A DNA stretch of 64,000 nucleotides, taken from contig NZ_NFLQ01000005.1 in NCBI RefSeq assembly GCF_002160985.1, forward strand, positions 124,001 to 188,000, read 5' to 3'. This document shows positions 33,492-43,156 of the stretch, in pieces. How positions within the stretch are numbered: position 1 is the stretch's first letter; every line of letters starts with the position of its first letter. Made by a program: the position numbers and the translations under genes. The notes beneath the pieces were generated by a model that had not been told where the DNA came from, ran no database searches, and saw only the letters and a program-made list of their open reading frames with translations. The DNA is from Lachnoclostridium sp. An118. Lineage in GTDB: Bacteria; Bacillota; Clostridia; Lachnospirales; Lachnospiraceae.

Positions 33492-34259
33492 CTATTTCCT
33501 GCCTCGCACATGTATTGCTTCTCCTGTCTGCTTTTTTGTGGGGCCTCCGGCCAGAGCCCGCAGTGTCTCCAGCTCCTCCCCTGTCACCTTCCGGTATTCG
33601 CCGGGTCTCAGATCCCCCAGCCTGATATTCATGATACGCACCCGCTTCAGCGTCCGCACGCGGCAGCCGCAGGCCCGGCACATCCTCCGGATCTGCCGGT
33701 TCAGCCCCTGGGTGAGGATGATGCTGAAGGTGTATTTCCCCTCCCTTCGGACTGTGCAGGGCCTTGTCACCGCGTCCAGCCCCTTCTCCTCGTCCACAAT
33801 GTGGACGCCGGCACTCATTTTCTCTATAAAATCATCCGTGACCTCCCGGTCTACGGTGACCCTGTACTCTTTTTCGTGAAGGTTCCTGCCCCGCATGATG
33901 CGGTTGATGAGGTCCCCGTCGTTGGTCATGAGGAGGAGGCCCTCCGAGTCCTTGTCCAGCCTTCCCGCGTAGGTGACCCGGACGGGGTATTTGAGGAAGC
34001 GGACAATGTTGTTCTTTGTCCTTCTGTCCTCTGTGCAGATGATACCCACCGGCTTGTAGACAGCCAGGATGACCTTCTCATCCTTCCCGCCGATGACCCG
34101 GTCTCCCACCTGCACCCTCTGGCCCGGCCGCACCTTCATGCCTCGCAGGGCCGGGACCCCGTCCACCAGCACCTGGCCCTTTTCGATGAGGCGGTCCGCC
34201 TCCCTGCGGGAGCAGATGCCTGCCTCGCTCATATATTTATTAAGACGGATCTCCTCCAT
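33492..34259 (-). CDS. 23S rRNA pseudouridine synthase, RluB/E/F family
   Basis: A 255-residue protein with S4 RNA-binding domain (NKYMSEAGICSRREADRLIE, then GQVLVDG) and the RsuA-type catalytic domain with Asp in YAGRLDKDSEGLLLM. RluF-like (U2604 type) best matches the length and S4 start. ATG 34259 is chosen by AGGAGGAT just upstream. The longer in-frame start at 34316 adds a basic tail without a site. It is coupled to ligA. Confidence 0.87.
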   Translation of the reverse strand: MEEIRLNKYMSEAGICSRREADRLIEKGQVLVDGVPALRGMKVRPGQRVQVGDRVIGGKDEKVILAVYKPVGIICTEDRRTKNNIVRFLKYPVRVTYAGRLDKDSEGLLLMTNDGDLINRIMRGRNLHEKEYRVTVDREVTDDFIEKMSAGVHIVDEEKGLDAVTRPCTVRREGKYTFSIILTQGLNRQIRRMCRACGCRVRTLKRVRIMNIRLGDLRPGEYRKVTGEELETLRALAGGPTKKQTGEAIHVRGRK

Positions 34260-34469
34260 GTATCCTCCTGCCTTCCTGCCTTTTCTCCCGCGCCCTGAGC
34301 GCAGGTATATATTCACACTGGGCTCGAAAGAACCTCGCCAAGTGTTCCTATTATACCATGCTTTCCAGCCCCTTGGAACACCCGGAGATCAAAAATCAGT
34401 GTTTGTAAAAAGACGGAAAATATACTAAAATAGATATAATGCTATTCACACTCAGAAAGGATTTTTTCT

Positions 34470-34952
34470 ATGATCATCTTAACGCTGGACACGAAAAAAT
34501 GTATGTCCTCCCTGCTTCTGTCGGAAGCGTTTGACCACTTCTTTTTCATCGAGGGAGAGATCACGACCTTTGGGAAATTTACCATGGACGGCTATATGCA
34601 GAAAGACTTTTTCGAGGAGCTCCCGCAGCAGTCCTACGCCTTCTGGAAGGACATCAGACCCTACTGCTTTTCTCTCATAAAAGGAAAGCGCACCCCTCTT
34701 GGCTTCCGGTTCATCTTCTCCCTGTCCGGCGACGACATTCCCGCCTTCCTGGAGGAGCACAGGCTGGACTTCACGCCCCAGGAGATCCAGGGACTCTTCC
34801 TGAATTTCCGCTTTGACGGCTCCCGCCTTTCCTGCACCACAGGGGTGTCTGTTTCAAAGTTCACACTGGACAAATCTCTTGAGCAGACCTGGGACAAGTG
34901 GGCACAGGCCTTCTTCGCAGACCTCCACATTCCCTTCGAGTCTGAGCTCTGA
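34470..34952 (+). CDS. DUF5721 family protein
   Basis: A 160-residue soluble protein, divergent from the pseudouridine synthase. Core: LDTKKCMSSLLLSEAFDHFF, then IEGEITTFGKFTMDGYM. DUF5721 is known mainly from Lachnospiraceae; function unknown. ATG 34470 has AGAAAGGAT upstream. Single gene; the minus-strand terminator after it serves the neighbour. Confidence 0.78.
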   Translation: MIILTLDTKKCMSSLLLSEAFDHFFFIEGEITTFGKFTMDGYMQKDFFEELPQQSYAFWKDIRPYCFSLIKGKRTPLGFRFIFSLSGDDIPAFLEEHRLDFTPQEIQGLFLNFRFDGSRLSCTTGVSVSKFTLDKSLEQTWDKWAQAFFADLHIPFESEL

Positions 34953-34962
34953 ACAGGGCTTT

Positions 34963-34994
34963 AAAAAAGGACTGCGCTCTCATCCGCGCAGCCC
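34963..34994 (-). terminator. Rho-independent terminator after the aldo/keto reductase
   Basis: On the minus strand GGGCTGCGC pairs with GCGCAGTCC (one G-U) over an 8-base loop, followed by TTTTTT. It lies 37 bp after the reductase stop, so it clearly belongs to that gene. Confidence 0.75.
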
Positions 34995-35030
34995 TTATGT
35001 ATCATTTTCCAGCTATCCTTTCCGGTCTCT

Positions 35031-36164
35031 CTATCCCTTCAGCCTCTCGGTGAAATCAGCCATTGCCTCTGAGATCTTGATCTGCTGGGGACAGACTGCC
35101 TCGCAGCTCCTGCAGCCGATGCAGGCGGAAGGTCTCTTGTCCTCCGGGAGCGTCGACACCACCATGGGCGCGATAAATCCGCCGCCTGTGAAGCAGTGCT
35201 CGTTGTAGAGCTCCAGGATCCTCGGGATATCCAGCTCTTGGGGACAGTGGCTCACGCAGTAGTGGCAGGCTGTACACGGAAGGACGATCTTCTTCACCAT
35301 GTCGTCGGCAATGCCAAGAAGGGTATCCATCTCCTCTTTATTCAGCGGCTTATCCTCCTCAAAGGTGGCGATATTCTCTATCAGCTGCTGTGCGTTTGAC
35401 ATGCCGGACAGAGTCACCTTCACCTCAGGCATGCTCTGCAGGAACCGGAACGCCCATGCCGGGATGCTCTCCTCCGGGCGGAGCGCCTCCAGCTTCTTTG
35501 CGGCCTCCTCGTTTATCTTTGCGAGGGAACCGCCGCGCAGCGGCTCCATCACCCACACAGGGATGTCATACTCCTTCAGGAGCTCCATCTTGCCCTTTGC
35601 GTCCTGGAATGTCCAGTCCAGATAGTTGAGCTGGATCTGGCAGAATTCCATGTCTTTTCCGTACTTCTCAAGGAAACGCTTCATCACGTCGTAGTTTCCG
35701 TGGGCGGAAAATCCCAGATGGCGGATACGTCCGTTTTTCTTCTGCTCCATGAGATATTTGTGGATGCCGTGGGACTCATCCAGGTAAGCGTCTATGTTCA
35801 TCTCGCACACATTGTGGAAAAGGTAGAAATCAAAATACTCTGTCTGGCACTTCTTCAGCTGCTCCTCAAAGATTTCCTCCACCTTGTCCATGTTGGAGAG
35901 GTCGTAGCCCGGGAATTTATCAGCCAGGTAAAAGCTCTCCCTTGGGTATTTGGAGAGAACGCGGCCCATCACCAGCTCGGAGGTGCCGTTGTGGTATCCC
36001 CAGGCAGTATCGTAATAGTTTACGCCGTGGTCCATGGCATACTGTACCATATCGGCTGTGGCGGCCTCGTCTACCTTCGCGTCATCGCCGTCAATGACCG
36101 GCAGGCGCATGCAGCCCATGCCCAGGGCAGACAGCTTTAAATCTTTGTAATCTCTGTAGATCAT
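35031..36164 (-). CDS. aldo/keto reductase with two C-terminal [4Fe-4S] clusters
   Basis: A 377-residue NADPH-type oxidoreductase. AKR catalytic residues: Asp and Tyr in YYDTAWGYHNG, Lys in LADKFPGY, His in FYLFHNV. After the (beta/alpha)8 core comes a ferredoxin-like domain with CTACHYCVSHCP (about 300) and CIGCRSCEAVCP (about 350). Electron transfer to an anaerobic substrate is likely. Single-gene operon ending at the terminator at 34963. Confidence 0.92.
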   Translation of the reverse strand: MIYRDYKDLKLSALGMGCMRLPVIDGDDAKVDEAATADMVQYAMDHGVNYYDTAWGYHNGTSELVMGRVLSKYPRESFYLADKFPGYDLSNMDKVEEIFEEQLKKCQTEYFDFYLFHNVCEMNIDAYLDESHGIHKYLMEQKKNGRIRHLGFSAHGNYDVMKRFLEKYGKDMEFCQIQLNYLDWTFQDAKGKMELLKEYDIPVWVMEPLRGGSLAKINEEAAKKLEALRPEESIPAWAFRFLQSMPEVKVTLSGMSNAQQLIENIATFEEDKPLNKEEMDTLLGIADDMVKKIVLPCTACHYCVSHCPQELDIPRILELYNEHCFTGGGFIAPMVVSTLPEDKRPSACIGCRSCEAVCPQQIKISEAMADFTERLKG

Positions 36165-36205
36165 CTTTGTCCACTCTCCTTCTCTTCATTTCAGTCATCC
36201 TGTAT

Positions 36206-36248
36206 AAAAAGTATCAGGGAACTATATTTTATTATAATTCCCCGATAC
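36206..36248 (-). terminator. Rho-independent terminator after htpG
   Basis: On the minus strand GTATCGGGGAA pairs with TTCCCTGATAC (one G-U) over a 16-base AT-rich loop, followed by TTTTTAT. It lies 55 bp after the htpG stop. Confidence 0.65.
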
Positions 36249-36302
36249 GAGAACCGCAAATACTTAAATAAAATACCCGGTCATACTTATTTTCTATACT
36301 TT

Positions 36303-38363
36303 TTATTTTGTCAGCAGCAGCATGATCTCGTTGCTCCTCTGTACAAAGGCTGTCATCTCCTCCGGTGTCAGAGGCTTGTGTGCCAGCATGGCCATGTCGT
36401 AGAGCTGTCTGCAGATGACAGGTGTGTTCTCATTGTCTCCGTGCTCTGCCACAAACTGTACAAGAGGATGGTTGGCGTTCAGCGTCAGTGTGATCTCGCC
36501 GCCAAACATGGATGCATCCATGCCTGCCATGCCGTACATTCTCATCATCTCCTGCATACGGCGGCTCTGCTCGGACAGGGTGATCATGGAAGCCACCTTG
36601 TCGTCTTTCAGTTTCTCCACTTTCACGTCCAGCTTGTCATTTTCCATAACTTTGCGGAATGTCTCCACAAGAGCGTCCGTTGTCTTCTGGAAAGCCTCTT
36701 TGTCTTCTTCTTTCACTTCCTCTTTTGCACTGTCCGTAATGTCCGCATCAATGCGCTGGAACTGCAGGTTCGGATTTCTCTGCTCAAGCTGGGTGATGAA
36801 CGGAGAGTCGATGTTGTGATTCAGGATCACCGCATCCTGCCCCTGGTTTTTAAACATGTTAATGTACTGGCTCTGCTGCTGCTCGTCAGATACATAGTAG
36901 ATGGTGGTCTTGGGCTCTTCCTTCTTCTCCTCGCCCTCCTTTGGCTCCTCTTTTTCCTCCTTGGGGTCGATGAGCTTACCGCCGTTTGCCTCCACGCACT
37001 CTTTCAGCGTCATGTATTTGTGATCCAGGTTCTTGAAGAGGATGTAGTCCATCATCTTGTCGCAGAATTTCTCGTCCTTCAGGCAGCCGAACTTGATGAA
37101 GGGGCTGATGTCATCCCAGTATTTCTCGTAGTTCTCCTTGTCGGTCTTGCACATGCCGCTCAGCTTGTCGGCAACCTTCTTGGAAATGTAGTCTGCGATC
37201 TTGTTTACAAATCCATCGTTCTGGAGCGCGCTTCTTGATACGTTCAGCGGCAAATCCGGACAGTCGATGACTCCCTTTAACACCATCAGGAACTCCGGAA
37301 TGACTTCCTTGATGTTGTCCGCGATGAACACCTGGTTGTTGTACAGCTTGATGGTTCCCTCGATGGAGTCGTACTCTGTGTTGATCTTGGGGAAGTACAG
37401 GATACCCTTCAGGTTGAACGGGTAATCCATATTCAGGTGGATCCAGAACAGAGGCTCCTTGTAGTCCAGGAATACCTTCCGGTAAAACTCTATATAATCT
37501 TCCTTTGTGCACTCATTTGGATGCTTTGTCCACAGAGGCTGGGTGTCGTTGACCGGAACAGGACGCTTGTTGATCTTCACCCTGTCTCTGGCAGGAGATA
37601 CTTCCACCATCTCCTTCTCCCCGTTCTCGTTCTCCTTCTCCTCCATCTTTGCATCCTCGTGGATGTGCTCTACGACCACATCGTCGTCCCGAAGGTCCGC
37701 CTCATCGATGGTCTCATACTCCTGCTCTGCATTGGCCTTCTCAAGGAAGATCTCCACCGGCATAAAGGAGCAGTACTTCTCCAGCACTTCACGCACTTTG
37801 TACTCGTTGGCAAACTGGAGGCTGTCCTCATTTAAGAACAGGGTGATCTCCGTCCCCACTTCCTGCCGGTCTCCGTCGGACATCTCATACTCTGTGCCGC
37901 CGTCGCTTGTCCAGTGCACAGGAGCTGCCCCCTCCTGGTAGGAAAGTGTGTCGATGTGTACTTCGTCCGCCACCATGAAAGCGGAGTAGAAGCCAAGACC
38001 GAAGTGACCGATCATGTCATCCTCTGTCGTCTTGTCCTTGTATTTCTCCAGGAACTCTGTGGCTCCGGAGAAAGCGATCTGGGTGATGTACTCCTCCACC
38101 TCGCCGGCCGTCATACCCACACCGTTGTCGATGAATTTCAGTGTCTTGTCCTCCGGGCTGACGATCACACGGATCCGGGCCTTGTAGTCATCCGGAAGCT
38201 GATACTCTCCCATCATGTCCAGCTTTTTCAGCTTGGTGATAGCGTCGCATCCGTTGGAGATCATCTCACGGACAAAGATATCGTGGTCTGAATAGACCCA
38301 TTTCTTGATAATAGGAAAAATATTTTCGCTGCTGATAGACAGACTTCCTTTTTTTGCTGCCAT
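36303..38363 (-). CDS. htpG: molecular chaperone HtpG (Hsp90)
   Basis: A 686-residue Hsp90. N-terminal GHKL ATPase motifs: ISNGCDAITK, IDNGVGMTAGE and IGHFGLGFYSAF. The middle domain and C-terminal dimerisation domain follow; the acidic KEEPKEGEEKKEEPKT linker lies near residue 465. ATP-driven folding of client proteins. The promoter and perfect CIRCE lie at 38427-38489, so it should be HrcA-controlled. Confidence 0.95.
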   Translation of the reverse strand: MAAKKGSLSISSENIFPIIKKWVYSDHDIFVREMISNGCDAITKLKKLDMMGEYQLPDDYKARIRVIVSPEDKTLKFIDNGVGMTAGEVEEYITQIAFSGATEFLEKYKDKTTEDDMIGHFGLGFYSAFMVADEVHIDTLSYQEGAAPVHWTSDGGTEYEMSDGDRQEVGTEITLFLNEDSLQFANEYKVREVLEKYCSFMPVEIFLEKANAEQEYETIDEADLRDDDVVVEHIHEDAKMEEKENENGEKEMVEVSPARDRVKINKRPVPVNDTQPLWTKHPNECTKEDYIEFYRKVFLDYKEPLFWIHLNMDYPFNLKGILYFPKINTEYDSIEGTIKLYNNQVFIADNIKEVIPEFLMVLKGVIDCPDLPLNVSRSALQNDGFVNKIADYISKKVADKLSGMCKTDKENYEKYWDDISPFIKFGCLKDEKFCDKMMDYILFKNLDHKYMTLKECVEANGGKLIDPKEEKEEPKEGEEKKEEPKTTIYYVSDEQQQSQYINMFKNQGQDAVILNHNIDSPFITQLEQRNPNLQFQRIDADITDSAKEEVKEEDKEAFQKTTDALVETFRKVMENDKLDVKVEKLKDDKVASMITLSEQSRRMQEMMRMYGMAGMDASMFGGEITLTLNANHPLVQFVAEHGDNENTPVICRQLYDMAMLAHKPLTPEEMTAFVQRSNEIMLLLTK

Positions 38364-38426
38364 TTATATCACTCCTTAAATCTCAATCTGTTTTGTGCGG
38401 GATCTGACCCGCACCCTCTGCATGTT

Positions 38427-38455
38427 ATGATAATACCCGGGAGCGCAAATGTCAA
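38427..38455 (-). promoter_or_regulatory. htpG promoter
   Basis: Minus-strand TTGACA (38450-38455), exact, and TATCAT (38427-38432) with a 17-bp spacer. 64 bp upstream of the start codon. Confidence 0.7.
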
Positions 38456-38462
38456 TATAAAA

Positions 38463-38489
38463 TTAGCACTCATCGCAAATGAGTGCTAA
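38463..38489. promoter_or_regulatory. perfect CIRCE operator upstream of htpG
   Basis: TTAGCACTC-ATCGCAAAT-GAGTGCTAA, both arms exact and spacer 9. It is 7 bp upstream of the htpG -35, and no other start codon is nearby. Confidence 0.9.
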
Positions 38490-38536
38490 TAACTTTATAA
38501 AATCCATAAACCTTCTATAAACTTTGCTTTTCATGT

Positions 38537-41500
38537 CTACTCCACGCTCTTCAGAGACTCTACCATGTCTATCTTCTTCAGCTTGAAGTACATGACCCAG
38601 TTGACGAACATGGAAAAGCCGAGCGTGAACAGGAAACTGTACAGATAGCTGGTAAGATCCAGCACCCTGCCGAACATGACGTCGTCCACCTCCACAGTGA
38701 CAATGACAAACTGCAGCAGCACCCAGCCAAGGGCCATGCCCGCCACCGCGCCAATGAGGGTGAGCAGGACATTTTCCCTGTACACATAGGCAGCCACCTC
38801 CGTGTCGTAAAAGCCCAGCACCTTGATGGTTGCCAGCTCCCTCTTTCTCTCCGTGATGTTGATGGTGTTCAGGTTGTAGAGAACGATAAAGGCCAGCATG
38901 CCCGCCGAGATGATCAGCACCACAATGACCAGGTTCAGACTCTGCAGCATATCGTCAAGGCGGTCCTCTATACTGGAGGTATAGCTCACGTTCAGCACAT
39001 TGCTGTCTCCAAGTAGCCTGCCGCCCACTGCCTCGATCTGGTCTGTCTGCCCCTCTTTCATCTTAAACAGCACGCCGTTGGAGGCGGCCTCTTTCCCGAA
39101 CAGCTCCCTGTAGTAGTCCGGCGAGAGGTACAGGTAGTGTCCCATATAATTCTCGCAGATGGCGTCTATGGTCACTTCCTTCACACCCATGCCGTCGTCC
39201 TCCAGAGTGACTGTATCTCCCACCTCCACGCCAAGGTCGCTTGCCGCCTTCTCGGTCAGGATCACCTGCTCCTTCTCCAGGGAGTAGGTCTCCGGCTTTG
39301 TCCGGCTGTGGAAATCCAGGAAATCGCCTACGTTTTCCAGATTTTCAGGCACTGTCAGATAGATTTCCATGGAAGTATCTCCCGCTGTCACTTCCAGGTT
39401 CTGCATGCGCACCATCAGCTCCCCGCTGACTGCTGACTCATCCCTGAAAAGGGCCGCTATCTCCTCCTTGTCCTCCCGGGAAATCCCCGCGTCAAAGTAC
39501 ACCGCCGCATCGTAGGTCTGGATGCTGTTGTACTGCAGCTCCGGTATGACAAAGATACAGTCCTTCAGTCCGAAGCCCACCACCATCAGGGCCATACAGC
39601 CTCCGATGCCAAACACAGTCATGAAGAAACGCTTCTTGTACCGCACCAGATTCCGGATAGAAGATTTCCAGGAAAAATTCAGATGCTTCCATATGATCTT
39701 CACCCGCTCCAGAAGGATGCGCTGCCCCTGCTTCGGTGCAGGCGGCCGCATGAGCTGGGCCGGCACGGAGGCAAGCTCCCTGTAGCAGGAGAAAATGGTT
39801 GCCGCCAGGGTGCACAGCACGGCGATCAGCGTGGCCTGCACGGCATAGCTCAGGTGATAGGGCATGAGGATGTCCGGTATGTGCTGATACATGATCTTGT
39901 ACGCATAGATGATGATCCAGGGGAACACCTTCTCACCGAACAGGACGCCCAGCACGCTCCCTCCCAGGGTGGCTGTCAGAGCGTAGGCTATGTATTTCCC
40001 GGCAATGGAGAGCTTGCTGTATCCAAGGGCCTTCAGCGTGCCGATCTGTATCCTCTGCTCCTCCACCATCCTGGTCATGGCAGTCAGGCTGATGAGAGCC
40101 GCCACCAGGAAGAAGACTGCCGGGAACACCTGCCCGATAGCCCGCATCCGGTCCGCATTGTCCCCGTACCCGTCATACTCGATGAGGGCGCTGCCGCGGT
40201 CCTGGACATACCACTGAGGATTTTCAATCTTGTCGATTTCCGCCTGGGCCTCCGCAATATCATTTTGCGCCTCCTCCAGCTGCCTCTCGCCGTCGGCGAT
40301 CTGCGCCTCCCCGTCAGCGATCTCCTGAGCCGCCTGGGCAGCTCCCTGCTCGTATTCCGACCAGCCGGAGGCAATCTCCTGCTCTCCCGCCGCCAGGTCC
40401 GCCTTTCCGCTGGCGAGCTGGCTTTCCTGACTGTTTATGAGAGCCCACGCCGCGTCGATCTGGGCCTGTCCGGCGTCAATCTGCTGTTTGGAGTCCTCCA
40501 GTGTCTGACGGGCGGCGGCCAGCTGCGCCTTGCCGTCCTCGATCTGCTGCCCGTAGGCGAGGAGCTCCTGCTCTCCGGCCAGGAGGGTCTGCTCCCGGGC
40601 GAGGAGTTCCTGCATTTTCCCCTGCAGCCCGGCCACTGCCTCCTCCGCACTCTCGTAGGAAAAATCCTCTCCCTGTTCTGCGAGGGCGTCAAGGGCCTCT
40701 TCTTCCGCGGCCTCGGCGTATGTAATGCTCTGTGTCTTCTCAGTCTCCTGCGCTTGGAGCTTCTTGGCCTCCTCAGGCCAGTCCTCTAAAAACTGCTTCT
40801 GCTCCTCCGTTCTCTCGCTGTCTGAGATAGCGCTGTATTCCTCATACTTTTTATTTCCCTCTGTCAGAGCATTGTTTATTTCCGCAAGCTCCTCCCTAAG
40901 AGAAGAAAGATGATCCGCCAGCGTCTCCATCTGGGAAATGGACGTTGTCAACAGCTCCTTCCCCGCCGCAATTTCCTGTTTTCCCTGCTCTATGAGGGGC
41001 ATCTGCTGGGCATACTGGGCAAGGTACTGCACCTCCGACGCGTCCAGCTGCGCCTGCTGCTGTTCCAGCTGGGCCATACCGCTCTCATACTGCTCCCTGC
41101 CGCTGTCCAGCGCCGCCTGCTGGGTGCTCAGCTCCTCCTTGCCCGCGGCAAGCTGGGCCTCCCCATCGGCGATCTGCTGCCGGGCCGCGTCCAATTGGGC
41201 CTGGGCGTCCTCCAGGGCCTGCCTGGCATCGGCAAGCTCCCGGGCAGCCTGGCTCCGCCCCTCCTCGAGCTCACTCCGGGCGTCAGCCAGCGTCTGGCTC
41301 TCCTCGTCCACTGTGGCCTGGGCATCGGCAAGCTCCCCCTCCGCCTCGTCCACGATCTCCTGCCGCCGGGCCTGGCACCTCTCATCCTCAATCTTCTCCA
41401 GGGCGTCCACGGCCGCGTCTGTCAGAGAGGTATATCCGTCCGTGTAGGCGATCTCCTGCTCCGCGTCCGTCACCCGCACGCAGATTTCCGAATAGACATC

Positions 41501-42121
41501 CATACAGAAAGAGTCCGGATCCACAGCGATAAAGCCGCTGACCTCACCGTTTCCTATGGTGCTGCTTCCCCTCCCGAAGGAAATATAGAGAGGGCTGTTC
41601 CCTATGCCGACGACCTCAAAGACATCCGTTGTCAGGCTGTCCTCCAGCGGGTCCTCATCTCCTGAAGACAGAGTGATGGTATCCCCCACTCCGTACCCGG
41701 ATGCCAGGGCGAACTCCTCATCCATGAGGCACTCCCCCTCTTTCTCCGGAAGGCGGCCCTCGCTCACCTGGACATCATTAAAGTGTTCCTGCATGGCCAT
41801 GACATGGACCACCTGCTCCGTGTCGCCTGTATTGCAAAGGGCGTCCATGCTGTAGGTACCCTCCGCCAGCTCGATACCGTCCACATCCTCTATGGCCTCC
41901 ACATCCTCCTCCGTCAGCCCCATGGTCCCCATGACCTTGATGTCCATGAGATGCTCTTTGTCAAAATAGGCATCCCCGGAGATGCGCATGGAAGGCTCCG
42001 AGGCGCGGATGCCCGCATAGAAGGCAACTCCAAGCGCCACTATGAGAAAGATGGAGATAAATCGTCCCCAGGATTTTCTGATTTCCATAAAGAAATCCTT
42101 GCGCAACATGTTTTTCTTCAT
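38537..42121 (-). CDS. MacB/FtsX-type ABC transporter permease with long coiled coil
   Basis: A 1194-residue permease. Helix at about 18-38, a MacB-type periplasmic-like core, then a very long heptad-rich coiled coil (about 255-640, rich in Ala/Gln/Glu). FtsX domain 1 follows with three helices (about 690-830) and a second half with FtsX domain 2 (1065-1194). It is paired with the ATPase at 42129-42833. Such large clostridial permeases export peptides or lipids or act on the envelope by mechanotransmission; substrate unknown. Only the ATPase is needed from its own operon. Confidence 0.87.
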   Translation of the reverse strand: MKKNMLRKDFFMEIRKSWGRFISIFLIVALGVAFYAGIRASEPSMRISGDAYFDKEHLMDIKVMGTMGLTEEDVEAIEDVDGIELAEGTYSMDALCNTGDTEQVVHVMAMQEHFNDVQVSEGRLPEKEGECLMDEEFALASGYGVGDTITLSSGDEDPLEDSLTTDVFEVVGIGNSPLYISFGRGSSTIGNGEVSGFIAVDPDSFCMDVYSEICVRVTDAEQEIAYTDGYTSLTDAAVDALEKIEDERCQARRQEIVDEAEGELADAQATVDEESQTLADARSELEEGRSQAARELADARQALEDAQAQLDAARQQIADGEAQLAAGKEELSTQQAALDSGREQYESGMAQLEQQQAQLDASEVQYLAQYAQQMPLIEQGKQEIAAGKELLTTSISQMETLADHLSSLREELAEINNALTEGNKKYEEYSAISDSERTEEQKQFLEDWPEEAKKLQAQETEKTQSITYAEAAEEEALDALAEQGEDFSYESAEEAVAGLQGKMQELLAREQTLLAGEQELLAYGQQIEDGKAQLAAARQTLEDSKQQIDAGQAQIDAAWALINSQESQLASGKADLAAGEQEIASGWSEYEQGAAQAAQEIADGEAQIADGERQLEEAQNDIAEAQAEIDKIENPQWYVQDRGSALIEYDGYGDNADRMRAIGQVFPAVFFLVAALISLTAMTRMVEEQRIQIGTLKALGYSKLSIAGKYIAYALTATLGGSVLGVLFGEKVFPWIIIYAYKIMYQHIPDILMPYHLSYAVQATLIAVLCTLAATIFSCYRELASVPAQLMRPPAPKQGQRILLERVKIIWKHLNFSWKSSIRNLVRYKKRFFMTVFGIGGCMALMVVGFGLKDCIFVIPELQYNSIQTYDAAVYFDAGISREDKEEIAALFRDESAVSGELMVRMQNLEVTAGDTSMEIYLTVPENLENVGDFLDFHSRTKPETYSLEKEQVILTEKAASDLGVEVGDTVTLEDDGMGVKEVTIDAICENYMGHYLYLSPDYYRELFGKEAASNGVLFKMKEGQTDQIEAVGGRLLGDSNVLNVSYTSSIEDRLDDMLQSLNLVIVVLIISAGMLAFIVLYNLNTINITERKRELATIKVLGFYDTEVAAYVYRENVLLTLIGAVAGMALGWVLLQFVIVTVEVDDVMFGRVLDLTSYLYSFLFTLGFSMFVNWVMYFKLKKIDMVESLKSVE

Positions 42122-42128
42122 ACAACCC

Positions 42129-42833
42129 CTACCATTCTATCGTCTCGACCGGCACCGGATGCGGGTTGGTCTCTATGCTCTCCGCCCTGCCGTTCTTGAT
42201 CCTTATGATCCTGTCTGCCATCGGCGCGATGGCGGAATTGTGCGTGATCAGGATCACTGTCATCCCCCTCTGACGACAGGTATCCTGCAGGAGCTTCAGG
42301 ATGGCTTTTCCCGTGTTGTAATCCAGCGCACCCGTAGGCTCGTCGCACAGGAGAAGCTTGGGATTTTTCGCCAGCGCCCGGGCGATGGAGACCCTCTGCT
42401 GCTCTCCTCCCGAGAGCTGGGCCGGGAAGTTATCCAGCCTCTCGCCCAGGCCCACATGCTCCATGACCTCTCTCGCGTCCAGCGGGTCTTTGCAGATCTG
42501 GAGAGCCAGCTCCACATTCTCCAGGGCTGTCAGGTTGGGGATCAGATTGTAGAACTGGAAGACAAATCCTATATCGTCCCTGCGGTATGCAGTCAGCTCC
42601 TTCCCTTTGTACTTCGTGATATCCTGCCCGTCTATCCACACTTCCCCGCTGGTGGCTGTGTCCATCCCCCCCAGGATATTCAGGACCGTCGTCTTTCCTG
42701 CGCCGCTGGGCCCTACCACCACGGCAAACTCCCCTTTTCTGATGTCAAATGTGATGCCGTTCGCCGCCGCGATGTCGATCTCACCCATGTGATAGATTTT
42801 TTTTACATCCCTCAGGGACACGAACTCTGACAT
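42129..42833 (-). CDS. ABC transporter ATP-binding protein, MacB/LolD type
   Basis: A 234-residue ATPase. Walker A is [11 protein letters not shown] (about 41), signature [15 protein letters not shown] (about 141), Walker [15 protein letters not shown]-loop ITHNSAI. The MacB/LolD group is marked by this short form with the TGALD segment. 7 bp separate it from the permease, which it must drive. Confidence 0.93.
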   Translation of the reverse strand: MSEFVSLRDVKKIYHMGEIDIAAANGITFDIRKGEFAVVVGPSGAGKTTVLNILGGMDTATSGEVWIDGQDITKYKGKELTAYRRDDIGFVFQFYNLIPNLTALENVELALQICKDPLDAREVMEHVGLGERLDNFPAQLSGGEQQRVSIARALAKNPKLLLCDEPTGALDYNTGKAILKLLQDTCRQRGMTVILITHNSAIAPMADRIIRIKNGRAESIETNPHPVPVETIEW

Positions 42834-42937
42834 ATATGTATCCTCCTAACACAGACCGGCATGTCTCTGCTTATATAGTGCTATTATAACACCTGGAGGG
42901 ACGGATGTACTATCTGAAAAGGGAAGTTTATAAGAAT

Positions 42938-43135
42938 TTATTCCTCTGTCATGCAGCTCGCAATGGCCTCCTCGATATAATCCTTCAGATACTCGTCGAT
43001 TTCCTCCGCTGTATGGAAGGCGCCTTCCACGTCCGGTTCATAGGCGTAGTCCCGGTAAATCCTTGTGTTCCTTCCCGGGTATCTGCGCAGCATGTCCGAG
43101 CGGAACAGTTTGTCGCTGTCTGTGTACTGTTTCAT
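42938..43135 (-). CDS. small acidic protein downstream of the methylase-like gene
   Basis: A 65-residue protein, start ATG 43135 with AAAGGATGG upstream. Soluble, acidic at the C-terminus (TAEEIDEYLKDYIEEAIA). No family recognised. It begins 22 bp after the methylase-like stop on the same strand, so it is probably part of that transcript. Confidence 0.55.
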   Translation of the reverse strand: MKQYTDSDKLFRSDMLRRYPGRNTRIYRDYAYEPDVEGAFHTAEEIDEYLKDYIEEAIASCMTEE

Positions 43136-43156
43136 ATTCATCCATCCTTTCTGCAT

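Noticed and set aside
34403-34440. TTGTAA with TATAAT upstream of the DUF5721 gene as a promoter
   Set aside because: The spacing is 26 bp (or 12 bp to TATACT), outside the working range.
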